In this document: piece after piece, positions 1 to 5,754 of the stretch
Layout of the letters: every line of letters begins with the position of its first letter
Position numbering within the stretch: the stretch's first letter is position 1
NCBI GenBank assembly: GCA_035549615.1
Contig: DASZQO010000151.1
Location: 1 to 7,420 of the forward strand
Source: JAKAWQ01 sp035549615
Lineage (GTDB): Bacteria; Pseudomonadota; Alphaproteobacteria; Acetobacterales; Acetobacteraceae
Direction of reading: 5' to 3'
Length of the DNA stretch: 7,420 nt
The notes under the pieces: generated by a model
The model's database searches: none
Told to the model about the DNA's origin: nothing
The model's input: the letters and a program-made list of their open reading frames with translations, nothing else
Translations under genes and position numbers: made by a program

Positions 1-1168
1 ACAGTGCGGCCAAGCCCACTAGCACGGGCGTCTTCGTATCCCCCCGGGCGAAGAAATTCGGCGCCAGCACCTTCGTCAGCACCGTCGCCGGCACTCCGGC
101 CGCATAGGCGACCAGGGCAGCCGACGTCGCCGTGACATCGCTCCCGGTGAAGGCCCCGCGCTCGAAGAGCACGCGCACGATCGGCACCGAAAGAACGGCA
201 AGCCCCATCGCGGCCGGCAAGGTGAGCACGAGCGCGAATTCGATCGCCCGGTTCATCGTCCGATGCGCCGAAAGCGGCGCGCGCGCCCGCACCTGGCGCG
301 AAAGGACCGGCAGGAGCGCGGTCCCCACCGTAACGCCGATGATGCCGAGCGGAAGCTGGTTCACCCGATTGGCATAATAGAGCACGGAGACCGAACCAGG
401 CTTGAGAAAGCTTGCGACGATGGTATCGACCGCGACATTGATCTGCATGACGCCGACACCGATCACCCCCGGCCCCATCCGCCGCATCACGAGCCGCACG
501 GCAGGTGTGAGCCGCGGCCTGAGCAGCCTGAGCGCCATCCCTGCCCGCGCCATCGACCATGCCAGCAGCACGAGCTGCGCGATGCCCGAAAAGGTCACGC
601 CATAGGCAAGCGCATATCCGGCGGAAGGCACCCACGGGGTGAGGAAAAGCAGTGCCGCGATCGCAAAGAGATTGAAGAGGATCGGCGCTGCGGCAGCCGC
701 GGCGAACCGGTGCAGCCCGTTCAGCACACCGCCGAATCCAGCCGTTAGGCAAACCAGCATCAGATAGGGGAAGGTGATCCGCGTCAGCCGCACGGCGAGC
801 GCGAACTTCGCCGGGATCGCGGCAAAGCCCGGCGCCAGCACCACCATCAGCTCCGGCATGAAAACAACACCGGCCACGCTCAGCACGCCGAGCCAGATCA
901 CCATGACGCTTGTCACTTCCTCGGCGAAGCGCCGTGCCGCCTTTCGCCCATCCGTCGCAAGCACGCCGGCAAAGGCCGGAATGAAGGAGGCGTTGAACGC
1001 GCCCTCTCCGAACAGCTGGCGAAACAAATCCGGCAGCTTGAGCGCGACGAAGAAGGCATCCGCAACCATCCCCGCGCCAAGCCGGTCGGCGATCAGCACA
1101 TCGCGCACAAAACCCAGGACCCGGCTCATCAATGTCCAGAACCCGACGGTCAGAATGTTGCGGAACAT
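1..1168 (-). CDS. murJ: MurJ lipid II flippase (N-terminal 389 residues, cut by window edge)
   Basis: Inner-membrane MOP-superfamily flippase that moves the lipid-linked peptidoglycan precursor lipid II from the cytoplasmic to the periplasmic face. The minus-strand frame stays open from an ATG at 1168 to the window edge, giving 389 codons of a family usually near 510-530 residues. The C-terminal part lies outside the window, so this is not a truncation. The start reads MFRNILTVGFWTLMSRVLGF, the classic MurJ N-terminus. Other family signatures are FNASFIPAF (58-66), YYANRVNQLPLGIIG (264-278) and GTALLPVLSRQ (282-292). Arg16, Arg22, Asp37, Arg50 and Arg268 line up, with a constant offset of two, with E. 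coli residues R18, R24, D39, R52 and R270, known to be important for flipping. Long hydrophobic stretches separated by short basic loops fit a multi-pass membrane protein. It begins 14 bases after the gpsA stop and is probably co-transcribed with it. The Shine-Dalgarno is weak (a G-rich tract just before the ATG). Confidence 0.96.
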   Translation of the reverse strand, partial: MFRNILTVGFWTLMSRVLGFVRDVLIADRLGAGMVADAFFVALKLPDLFRQLFGEGAFNASFIPAFAGVLATDGRKAARRFAEEVTSVMVIWLGVLSVAGVVFMPELMVVLAPGFAAIPAKFALAVRLTRITFPYLMLVCLTAGFGGVLNGLHRFAAAAAAPILFNLFAIAALLFLTPWVPSAGYALAYGVTFSGIAQLVLLAWSMARAGMALRLLRPRLTPAVRLVMRRMGPGVIGVGVMQINVAVDTIVASFLKPGSVSVLYYANRVNQLPLGIIGVTVGTALLPVLSRQVRARAPLSAHRTMNRAIEFALVLTLPAAMGLAVLSVPIVRVLFERGAFTGSDVTATSAALVAYAAGVPATVLTKVLAPNFFARGDTKTPVLVGLAAL

Positions 1169-1182
1169 CCCCGGGCGTCCCG

Positions 1183-2139
1183 CTACTCGTCCCGCTGGGG
1201 CCGGGCGAGCAGTTCGGCCATCGCAGCGCGCAGCGTCATCTCACCCTTAAGCAAACGCGCCACCGCAGCCGCAACCGGCACCTCACAGCCGGACGAAGCC
1301 GCCCGCGCCACCAGCGCCGGCGCCGTCGCGACCCCTTCGGCCACGCCCTCCAGGCAAGGCACCTCGCCCCGGCCAAGCGCCAGCCCATAGCGAAAATTCC
1401 GGCTCGTCCGCCCGGTGCAGGTCAGCACCAGATCGCCGAGCCCGGAGAGGCCGAAGCTCGTCTCCCGCCGCCCGCCAAGCGCCTCCACCAGCCGCGAAAG
1501 CTCGGCAAGCCCCCGCGTCACCAGCGCCGCCCGCGCGTTCTCGCCCCAGCCGGCGCCGATCACCGCCCCAGCGGCAATTGCGATCACGTTCTTGGCGGCT
1601 CCCCCCACCTGCACCCCGAGCGGATCGGCATTGCCGTAGAGCCTGAGCCCCGGTCCTGCCAATGCGCCGAGCAGCATCTGCCGAAGCGCGCCATCGGCGG
1701 CGGCCAGCACCGTGGCCGCCGGCAACCCGGCGGCGATCTCGGCAGCGAAATTCGGCCCCGCGAGCACCGCGGCTGGCGTATCCGGGTGCAGCTCGGCCAG
1801 GATCTCGAGCGGAAGCAAGCCGGTTCCCGCTTCCATGCCCTTCGCCACGGCGACCAGCGGCCGGCCGGCGGGCAGGACCGTGCCCGCGATCGCGCGAAAA
1901 TGCTGCATCGGGACTGCGAGCAGGAGCAACGCGGACCCCGGCATGGAAGGGTCGTCCGCCAGTTCGATGTCCTTGGGCAGCGTGACGCCCGGCAGCCGCC
2001 GGTTTTCCCGCTGCGCGGCGATCTCAAGCCGCCGTTCCGGATCGCGCGCCCAGAGCTGCACCGGATGCCCCGCGCGATGGGCAAAGAGGGCGAGTGCCGT
2101 GCCCCAGGCTCCGGCGCCGACGATGCCGATGCTATTCAT
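1183..2139 (-). CDS. gpsA: NAD(P)H-dependent glycerol-3-phosphate dehydrogenase
   Basis: Cytosolic enzyme that reduces dihydroxyacetone phosphate to sn-glycerol-3-phosphate, the backbone for phospholipid synthesis. The product is 318 residues, close to the family norm of about 330. The N-terminal Rossmann fold shows GIVGAGAWGTALA, with the GxGxxG glycines at 8, 10 and 13. Further signatures are VAVAKGMEAGTG (Lys100), AGPNFAAEIAAGLP (127-140), GGAAKNVIAIAAG (179-191, catalytic Lys183), NARAALVTRGLAE (201-213) and GLSGLGDLVLTCTGRTSRNF (230-249, Asp236). These cover both the nucleotide-binding and the C-terminal substrate domains, and the gene appears intact. ATG at 2139 is preferred over a TTG one codon upstream, because it places the first glycine motif at the usual distance. 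This ATG overlaps the last 8 bases of rlmJ and has no clear Shine-Dalgarno, so translation is probably coupled to rlmJ. murJ follows after 14 bases. Confidence 0.97.
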   Translation of the reverse strand: MNSIGIVGAGAWGTALALFAHRAGHPVQLWARDPERRLEIAAQRENRRLPGVTLPKDIELADDPSMPGSALLLLAVPMQHFRAIAGTVLPAGRPLVAVAKGMEAGTGLLPLEILAELHPDTPAAVLAGPNFAAEIAAGLPAATVLAAADGALRQMLLGALAGPGLRLYGNADPLGVQVGGAAKNVIAIAAGAVIGAGWGENARAALVTRGLAELSRLVEALGGRRETSFGLSGLGDLVLTCTGRTSRNFRYGLALGRGEVPCLEGVAEGVATAPALVARAASSGCEVPVAAAVARLLKGEMTLRAAMAELLARPQRDE

Positions 2140-2950
2140 CAACCAGGCGCATCAGCGCGACGCCGCCACCCCGCTCGCCGGTGCCGAGCCGTTCGGAAAG
2201 GGAATCGAGAATCGCCCGCGCGGCCGGCTCGAACTCGAAGGGTGGATGGATCACCACCATCCCGGCGCCATTGAGCCGCGTGGGATCGGTCGGCTCGCGA
2301 AGGAAAAACTCCGCCGCAACGATATCGCGCATCCCGCTCTCGCAGAGCACGGCATGAAAATCCCGCACCGGCGCGCGGTGCTTGATTGGATACCAGGCCG
2401 CAAGAACCCCGCCGCGAAACCGCGCATAGGCCGTCTCCAACCCGGCGGCCACGCGCGAAAATTCGCCCGGCTCCTCATAGGGCGGATCGATCAGGACAAG
2501 GCCCCGCCGCGGATCGGGCGGCAGCAGCGCCTTGAGGGCCGCGTATCCGTCCCGCTGATGCACCGCCACCTGCCGATCGTCCGCAAAGCGTCGCTTCAGC
2601 GCCGCATGGTCCTCCGGATGAAGCTCGCAGCAGATCAGCCTGTCCGCTGGTCGCATCACGCTCCGCGCCAGGAGGCAGCAGCCGGGAAAACAGCCAGCAG
2701 CGCGCACGAGAGCCACATAGGCCGCAAGCGGCACCGGCGGGTCGTCCATCAGCTTCCCGATCCCGCTCTGCCATTCCCCGGTCCGCACGGCCTCCGGCGC
2801 GGCAAGGTTGTATCCGCCGGCGCCGGCATGGGTATCCAGCATGCTGAAGGGCCGGGGCTTTTTCAAAAGCGCGCCGAGCATCCAGAACAGGATCGCCTGC
2901 TTGAGGCAGTCCCCGAAATTGCCGGCATGGTAGGCATGCCGATAATTCAT
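2132..2950 (-). CDS. rlmJ: 23S rRNA (adenine(2030)-N6)-methyltransferase RlmJ
   Basis: SAM-dependent methyltransferase of the RlmJ/YhiR family, which in E. coli makes m6A2030 in 23S rRNA. The product is 272 residues, near the family length of about 280. Visible family marks are the N-terminal MNYRHAYHAGNFGDCLKQ (1-18), the SAM-site DTHAGAGGYNL (39-49), CELHPEDH (108-115), RDGYAALKALLPP (133-145), the N6-adenine catalytic motif DPPY (155-158) inside LVLIDPPYEEPGEF, WYPIKHR (186-192) and NGAGMVVIHPPFEFE near the C-terminus. The N-terminal motif differs from the usual HAGNxADVLKH: Gly13, Cys15 and Gln18 replace the common Ala, Val and His, while the lysine is kept. The ATG overlaps the tsaD stop as ATGA. 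A GAGG Shine-Dalgarno lies 7 bases upstream, within the tsaD end. The catalytic motif is intact, so I expect an active enzyme. Substrate specificity is taken from the family. Confidence 0.94.
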   Translation of the reverse strand: MNYRHAYHAGNFGDCLKQAILFWMLGALLKKPRPFSMLDTHAGAGGYNLAAPEAVRTGEWQSGIGKLMDDPPVPLAAYVALVRAAGCFPGCCLLARSVMRPADRLICCELHPEDHAALKRRFADDRQVAVHQRDGYAALKALLPPDPRRGLVLIDPPYEEPGEFSRVAAGLETAYARFRGGVLAAWYPIKHRAPVRDFHAVLCESGMRDIVAAEFFLREPTDPTRLNGAGMVVIHPPFEFEPAARAILDSLSERLGTGERGGGVALMRLVDE

Positions 2951-4008
2951 AAGCCCGCCTCATCGAGCGGCCAGCGGGGGCGGGCGGGCGCGTCGAGCCC
3001 GTCCACCAGCCCGAGGCGAAGCCGCTCGATCCCCGCCCACGCCACCATCACCGCATTGTCGGTGCAGAGCGACAGAGGCGGGGCGAAGAGCGAGAACCCG
3101 GCCCGCCCAGCCACCTTGGCCAAGGCTGCCCGCACCGCGCCGTTCGCCGCCACCCCGCCCGAGACCACGAGAAGCCGCGCCTCCGGGTGGCGGGCAGCGA
3201 ACATCCCGATCGCGTGCGCCGCCCGATCCGCCATTACGTCGGCCACCGCGGCCTGGAAGGAGGCGGCGATATCCGCCGCGGCCATGCGCGGCACAGCCCC
3301 TGGCGGGAAGCCCGCCACCGAATGGGCGACCGAAGTCTTGAGCCCGCTGAAGCTGAAATCGCAGCCCGGCCGGCCGGCGAGCGGACGGGGGAAGTGCCAG
3401 CGCCGCGGGTCGCCCGCGGTTGCCAGCCGCTCCAGCGCCGGTCCGCCCGGCCAGGGCAGCCCGAGCAGCTTTCCCACCTTGTCGAAAGCCTCGCCCGCCG
3501 CATCGTCGATCGTCGCGCCGAGCAGGCCGTAGCGCCCCACGCCCTCGACCGAGGCAAAGAGGCTGTGCCCGCCTGAGACCAGCAGCAGCAGATAGGGAAA
3601 CGGCGCTTCCCCCAGCCCCGGCAGCCGCGGGGTCAGAGCATGCGCCTCGAGATGATTGATCGCCAGGAAGCGGCATCCTGCGGCAAGCGCGATCCCCTTG
3701 CCGAGCTGGCTGCCGACGATCAGCCCCCCGATCAGCCCGGGCCCGGCGGTCGCTGCCACCGCCGCGAGCCCGGAAAAATCGATCCCCGCCTCGGCCATCG
3801 CTTCCCGCACCAGGCCGGGCAGGTGGGTGAGGTGCGCGCGCGCCGCAATCTCCGGCACGACCCCGCCATAGGGTGCGTGCTCGCGGAGCTGGCTCAGCAG
3901 GCGCTGGCTTAGAACACGCCCTGTGCCATCGAGCACCGCCGCCGCCGTCTCGTCGCAGGAGCTCTCAATCCCAAGCACGGGGCCCGTTCCATTCAAATTC
4001 GCCGCCAT
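2947..4008 (-). CDS. tsaD: tRNA N6-adenosine threonylcarbamoyltransferase TsaD
   Basis: Catalytic subunit that, with TsaB and TsaE, transfers the threonylcarbamoyl group from threonylcarbamoyl-AMP to A37 of ANN-decoding tRNAs (t6A). It was formerly called Gcp or YgjD. The 353 residues match the family norm. Signatures are VLGIESSCDETAAAVL (11-26), YGGVVPEIAARAHL (47-60), the metal-binding HxxxH as NHLEAHAL (118-125, His119 and His123), LLLVSGGHSLFA (from 141), TIDDAAGEAFDKVGKLLGLP, DFSFSGLKTSVAHS, VVSGGVAANGAVR and LCTDNAVMVAWAGIERL with metal ligand Asp317. The usual HLEGH reads HLEAH here, leaving the ligands unchanged. I chose ATG 4008 because AAGGA lies 5 bases upstream. The frame runs open to a TTG at 4080, but the 24-residue extension is Pro/Ser/Arg-rich, unlike the family, and would overlap hemC. 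It is the first gene of the minus-strand cluster. TsaB and TsaE are not in this window. Confidence 0.98.
   Translation of the reverse strand: MAANLNGTGPVLGIESSCDETAAAVLDGTGRVLSQRLLSQLREHAPYGGVVPEIAARAHLTHLPGLVREAMAEAGIDFSGLAAVAATAGPGLIGGLIVGSQLGKGIALAAGCRFLAINHLEAHALTPRLPGLGEAPFPYLLLLVSGGHSLFASVEGVGRYGLLGATIDDAAGEAFDKVGKLLGLPWPGGPALERLATAGDPRRWHFPRPLAGRPGCDFSFSGLKTSVAHSVAGFPPGAVPRMAAADIAASFQAAVADVMADRAAHAIGMFAARHPEARLLVVSGGVAANGAVRAALAKVAGRAGFSLFAPPLSLCTDNAVMVAWAGIERLRLGLVDGLDAPARPRWPLDEAGL
2958..2961 (-). promoter_or_regulatory. Shine-Dalgarno of rlmJ, inside the tsaD end
   Basis: GAGG on the minus strand, 7 bases before the rlmJ ATG. It lies in the last codons of tsaD, so rlmJ can be started both by reinitiation at the ATGA overlap and by direct ribosome binding. 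Confidence 0.55.
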
Positions 4009-4013
4009 CCCTT

Positions 4014-4018
4014 TCCTT
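4014..4018 (-). promoter_or_regulatory. Shine-Dalgarno of tsaD
   Basis: AAGGA on the minus strand, 5 bases before the ATG at 4008. It lies in a purine-rich tract (4009-4020) that stands out from the surrounding GC-rich sequence. It decides between the ATG at 4008 and the upstream in-frame TTG at 4080. Confidence 0.75.
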
Positions 4019-4035
4019 TCGCTCGGCGCGGTTTT

Positions 4036-4039
4036 AGGA
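4036..4039 (+). promoter_or_regulatory. Shine-Dalgarno of hemC
   Basis: AGGA, 7 bases before the ATG at 4047. It supports that start over the in-frame GTG at 4041 (too close to the site) and the internal ATG at 4101, which has no purine-rich site before it. Confidence 0.65.
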
Positions 4040-4046
4040 CGTGCGG

Positions 4047-5054
4047 ATGACCGCCCTGAAGCCCCCGGAGCAGACGGCAACGGTGCGCGTTCCGCCGCAT
4101 ATGCGCGAGCTGCCGCTCCGCGTCGGCACCCGCGCCTCGCCGCTTGCCCTTGTCCAGACCCGAGCCTTCCTCTCGGTGCTGCGCCATTTCTGCCCGGTCT
4201 TGAAGACGCTCGACGTATTCGAGGAGCATCCGATCACCACCACCGGCGATCGCGTGCAGGATCGGAGGCTTGCCGAGATTGGGGGCAAGGGTCTCTTCGC
4301 CAAGGAGATCCACGAGGCGCTGGCCGATCATCGCATCGATTTCGCCGTTCATAGCCTCAAGGACCTCGAGACCGAGCTACCGCCGGGGATCGTGCTCGCC
4401 TGCACGCTCCGGCGCGAGGATGCGCGTGATGCCTTGATCCTCGGCCATGGCTGCCTTGTGCCAGAGGCAGACGATCCGCTGGCCGCTCTTCCCCCGGGCG
4501 TGCGGCTCGGCACATCCTCCGTCCGCCGCCAGGCGCAGCTTCTCGCCGCCCGGCCCGATCTCGCCGTGGTGCCGCTGCGCGGCAATGTCGGCACCCGCCT
4601 CGCCCGCATTCGCGCCGGCGATCTTGCGGCCGGCGTCCTCGCGCTCGCGGGCCTGCGCCGCCTTGAGGTCGCGGGCGGGCCGAATGTGCTGCCGCTCGAT
4701 GTCGAGACCATGGTTCCGGCGGCCGGACCGGGTATCATTGGGGTCACCGTCCGCACCGACGATGCCGAGCTTCGCGAGCTTCTCGCCGCCATCGAGGATG
4801 CCGAAGCCGCCGCCGTCGCCACCGCCGAACGCGCCCTGCTCGCCGCGCTCGACGGCTCGTGCCGCACGCCGATTGGCGGCCATGCTCAACTGCTTCCCGA
4901 TGGGCAGCTCCGCCTCGTCGGTCTGGTCGCCCGCGCGGATGGCAGCTTCCTGCTCCGGCGCAGCATGTCGGGGCTGGCCTCGGATGCGGCCCGTATTGGC
5001 ACCGAGCTTGGACGCAGCCTGCGCGCCGACTCCCCGCCCGACATCTTTGCCTGA
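4047..5054 (+). CDS. hemC: Hydroxymethylbilane synthase (porphobilinogen deaminase)
   Basis: Cytosolic enzyme that joins four porphobilinogens into the linear tetrapyrrole hydroxymethylbilane, the third step from 5-aminolevulinate toward heme, cobalamin and related tetrapyrroles. The product is 335 residues against a usual 305-320. The excess is an 18-residue N-terminal leader before MRELPLRVGTRASPLALVQ. Motifs are GGKGLFAKEIHEAL, FAVHSLKDLETELPPG with catalytic Asp106, LGTSSVRRQAQLL (Arg160 and Arg161), PLRGNVGTRLARI (from 176) and DGSCRTPIGGHAQL. Cys272 in the last motif is the residue that anchors the dipyrromethane cofactor. All three domains are present. The ATG at 4047 has AGGA 7 bases upstream. 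Starting at 4101 would give a more typical 317-residue protein, so the leader remains uncertain. It is the first gene of the plus-strand heme cluster, and its last 8 bases overlap hemD. Confidence 0.97.
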   Translation: MTALKPPEQTATVRVPPHMRELPLRVGTRASPLALVQTRAFLSVLRHFCPVLKTLDVFEEHPITTTGDRVQDRRLAEIGGKGLFAKEIHEALADHRIDFAVHSLKDLETELPPGIVLACTLRREDARDALILGHGCLVPEADDPLAALPPGVRLGTSSVRRQAQLLAARPDLAVVPLRGNVGTRLARIRAGDLAAGVLALAGLRRLEVAGGPNVLPLDVETMVPAAGPGIIGVTVRTDDAELRELLAAIEDAEAAAVATAERALLAALDGSCRTPIGGHAQLLPDGQLRLVGLVARADGSFLLRRSMSGLASDAARIGTELGRSLRADSPPDIFA

Positions 5055-5754
5055 TCGCCCCGGCGTTCTCGTCACCCGCCCGGAGCCCGGGGCTTCGGCA
5101 ACCGCCGCAAAGCTCGCCGCACGCGGTTTCACCCCGATTCTCGCCCCCCTGCTCCGCATCCGCGCGCGCCCCACGCGGCTGCCCGAGCCCGCACGCCTGC
5201 AAGCCGTGCTGGTCACCAGCGCCAATGCCCTGCCCGGGCTGCCCACGTCCTATCACCGGGTCCCGCTCCATGCTGTTGGCGATGCCACCGCCGCCAAGGC
5301 CCGGGCGCTCGGTTTCGCCAAAGTCACCAGTGCGGCCGGCGATGCCCTGGCGCTGGCCTCCCTCGTTCGCGGCATCTGCCGTCCGGACGACGGGGCGTTG
5401 CTGCTCGCCAGCGGCGCCGGCCAGGGCGGCCCACTTGCCGCTTCGTTGCGGGAAGCGGGGTTTTCGGTGCTCCGCCGCACGCTCTATTCGGCCAATCCCG
5501 TCGCCGGCCTTCCCCGCGCGGCGCGGCTTGCTCTGATGGAAGGACGGGTCGGCACCATACTTTTTTTCTCAACCGAAACGGCGCAGACCTTCGCCCATCT
5601 CATTGTTGATGCCGGGCTCGCCGCTTCACTCGCCTCCATCACCGCGCTTGCCATCGCCGAACGCGCGGCGGAGGTGCTTCGCCGCTTGCCCTTCCGCGCT
5701 GTCCGTGTCGCACTGTCCCCAAACGAGGAGGCGCTGATCGCTCTGCTCCCATGA
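5047..5754 (+). CDS. hemD: Uroporphyrinogen-III synthase (probable TTG start)
   Basis: Cyclises hydroxymethylbilane, the HemC product, with inversion of ring D to give uroporphyrinogen III. The family is very divergent, but the bilobed pattern is clear: GVLVTRPEPGA (6-16), AVLVTSANAL (53-62), LHAVGDATAAKARALGF (74-90), VTSAAGDALALASLV (93-107), LLLASGAGQGGPLAASLREA (118-137), ILFFSTETAQTFAHLI (171-186) and VRVALSPNEEALIALL (219-234). The length of 235 residues fits the usual 230-250. No ATG or GTG sits near the expected start. A TTG at 5047 gives MPDRPGVLVTRP, exactly where family members begin, and overlaps the hemC end by 8 bases. The next in-frame ATG upstream, at 4984, would overlap hemC by 71 bases with a sequence unlike the family. 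No Shine-Dalgarno is evident, so translational coupling to hemC is likely. The function is supported both by the motifs and by the position after hemC. Confidence 0.92.
   Translation: MPDRPGVLVTRPEPGASATAAKLAARGFTPILAPLLRIRARPTRLPEPARLQAVLVTSANALPGLPTSYHRVPLHAVGDATAAKARALGFAKVTSAAGDALALASLVRGICRPDDGALLLASGAGQGGPLAASLREAGFSVLRRTLYSANPVAGLPRAARLALMEGRVGTILFFSTETAQTFAHLIVDAGLAASLASITALAIAERAAEVLRRLPFRAVRVALSPNEEALIALLP
5561..5567 (+). other. T7 homopolymer run inside hemD (slippery-type heptamer)
   Basis: Seven consecutive T in a gene otherwise strongly GC-rich, encoding the Leu-Phe-Phe of the conserved ILFFST motif and directly preceded by an ATA isoleucine codon, which is rare in such genomes. 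In the hemD frame, bases 5562-5568 read T-TTT-TTC, which fits the X-XXY-YYZ form of -1 slippery heptamers. A -1 shift here would reach a TGA after thirteen codons. I saw no obvious stimulatory structure. This is a sequence observation; a biological role is not shown. Confidence 0.3.

Larger units (their letters stand above)
4009..4046. promoter_or_regulatory. Divergent tsaD/hemC intergenic control region (38 bases)
   Basis: This gap between the start codons of tsaD and hemC is the only place where upstream control for both operons can centre. It holds one ribosome binding site on each strand. A weak sigma-70-like candidate for tsaD on the minus strand is TTCAGG (4060-4055), an 18-base spacer, and TAAAAC (4036-4031). 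It matches only 3 and 4 of 6 consensus positions, its -10 overlaps the hemC Shine-Dalgarno, and its -35 lies in hemC codons. I see no convincing promoter for hemC within the gap, so it would have to lie in the 5' end of tsaD. No operator palindrome was recognised. That the region is a divergent control region follows from the gene layout; the promoter boxes are speculative. Confidence 0.4.

Noticed and set aside
1132..2274. A 380-codon plus-strand open frame opposite gpsA and its flanks.
   Set aside because: The product is Arg/His/Pro-rich with no recognisable motif and is fully antisense to gpsA, rlmJ and the murJ start. It is a composition artefact.
1712..3532. A 606-codon open frame on the plus strand running antisense across gpsA, rlmJ and tsaD.
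   Set aside because: Its product is low-complexity (Ala, Arg, Pro and Ser), matches no family I recognise, and crosses three well-identified minus-strand genes. Long antisense frames are expected where third positions are strongly G or C.
4009..4080. A 24-residue upstream extension of TsaD from a TTG at 4080.
   Set aside because: It is Pro/Ser/Arg-rich, unlike the family N-terminus, lacks its own ribosome binding site and would overlap hemC. ATG 4008 has a good Shine-Dalgarno.
4447..5046. The hemD frame stays open for about 200 codons upstream through hemC, suggesting a longer HemD or a fusion.
   Set aside because: The upstream part is out of frame with clearly conserved hemC, and its translation is Arg/Pro/Ser-rich noise. 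HemD-like sequence begins only after the hemC stop.
5725..5731. GAGGAGG as a Shine-Dalgarno for the mitofilin-like gene.
   Set aside because: It lies 19 bases before the ATG at 5751, too far for normal use, and encodes the conserved Asn-Glu-Glu-Ala stretch at the end of HemD. Coupling through the ATGA overlap explains initiation better.
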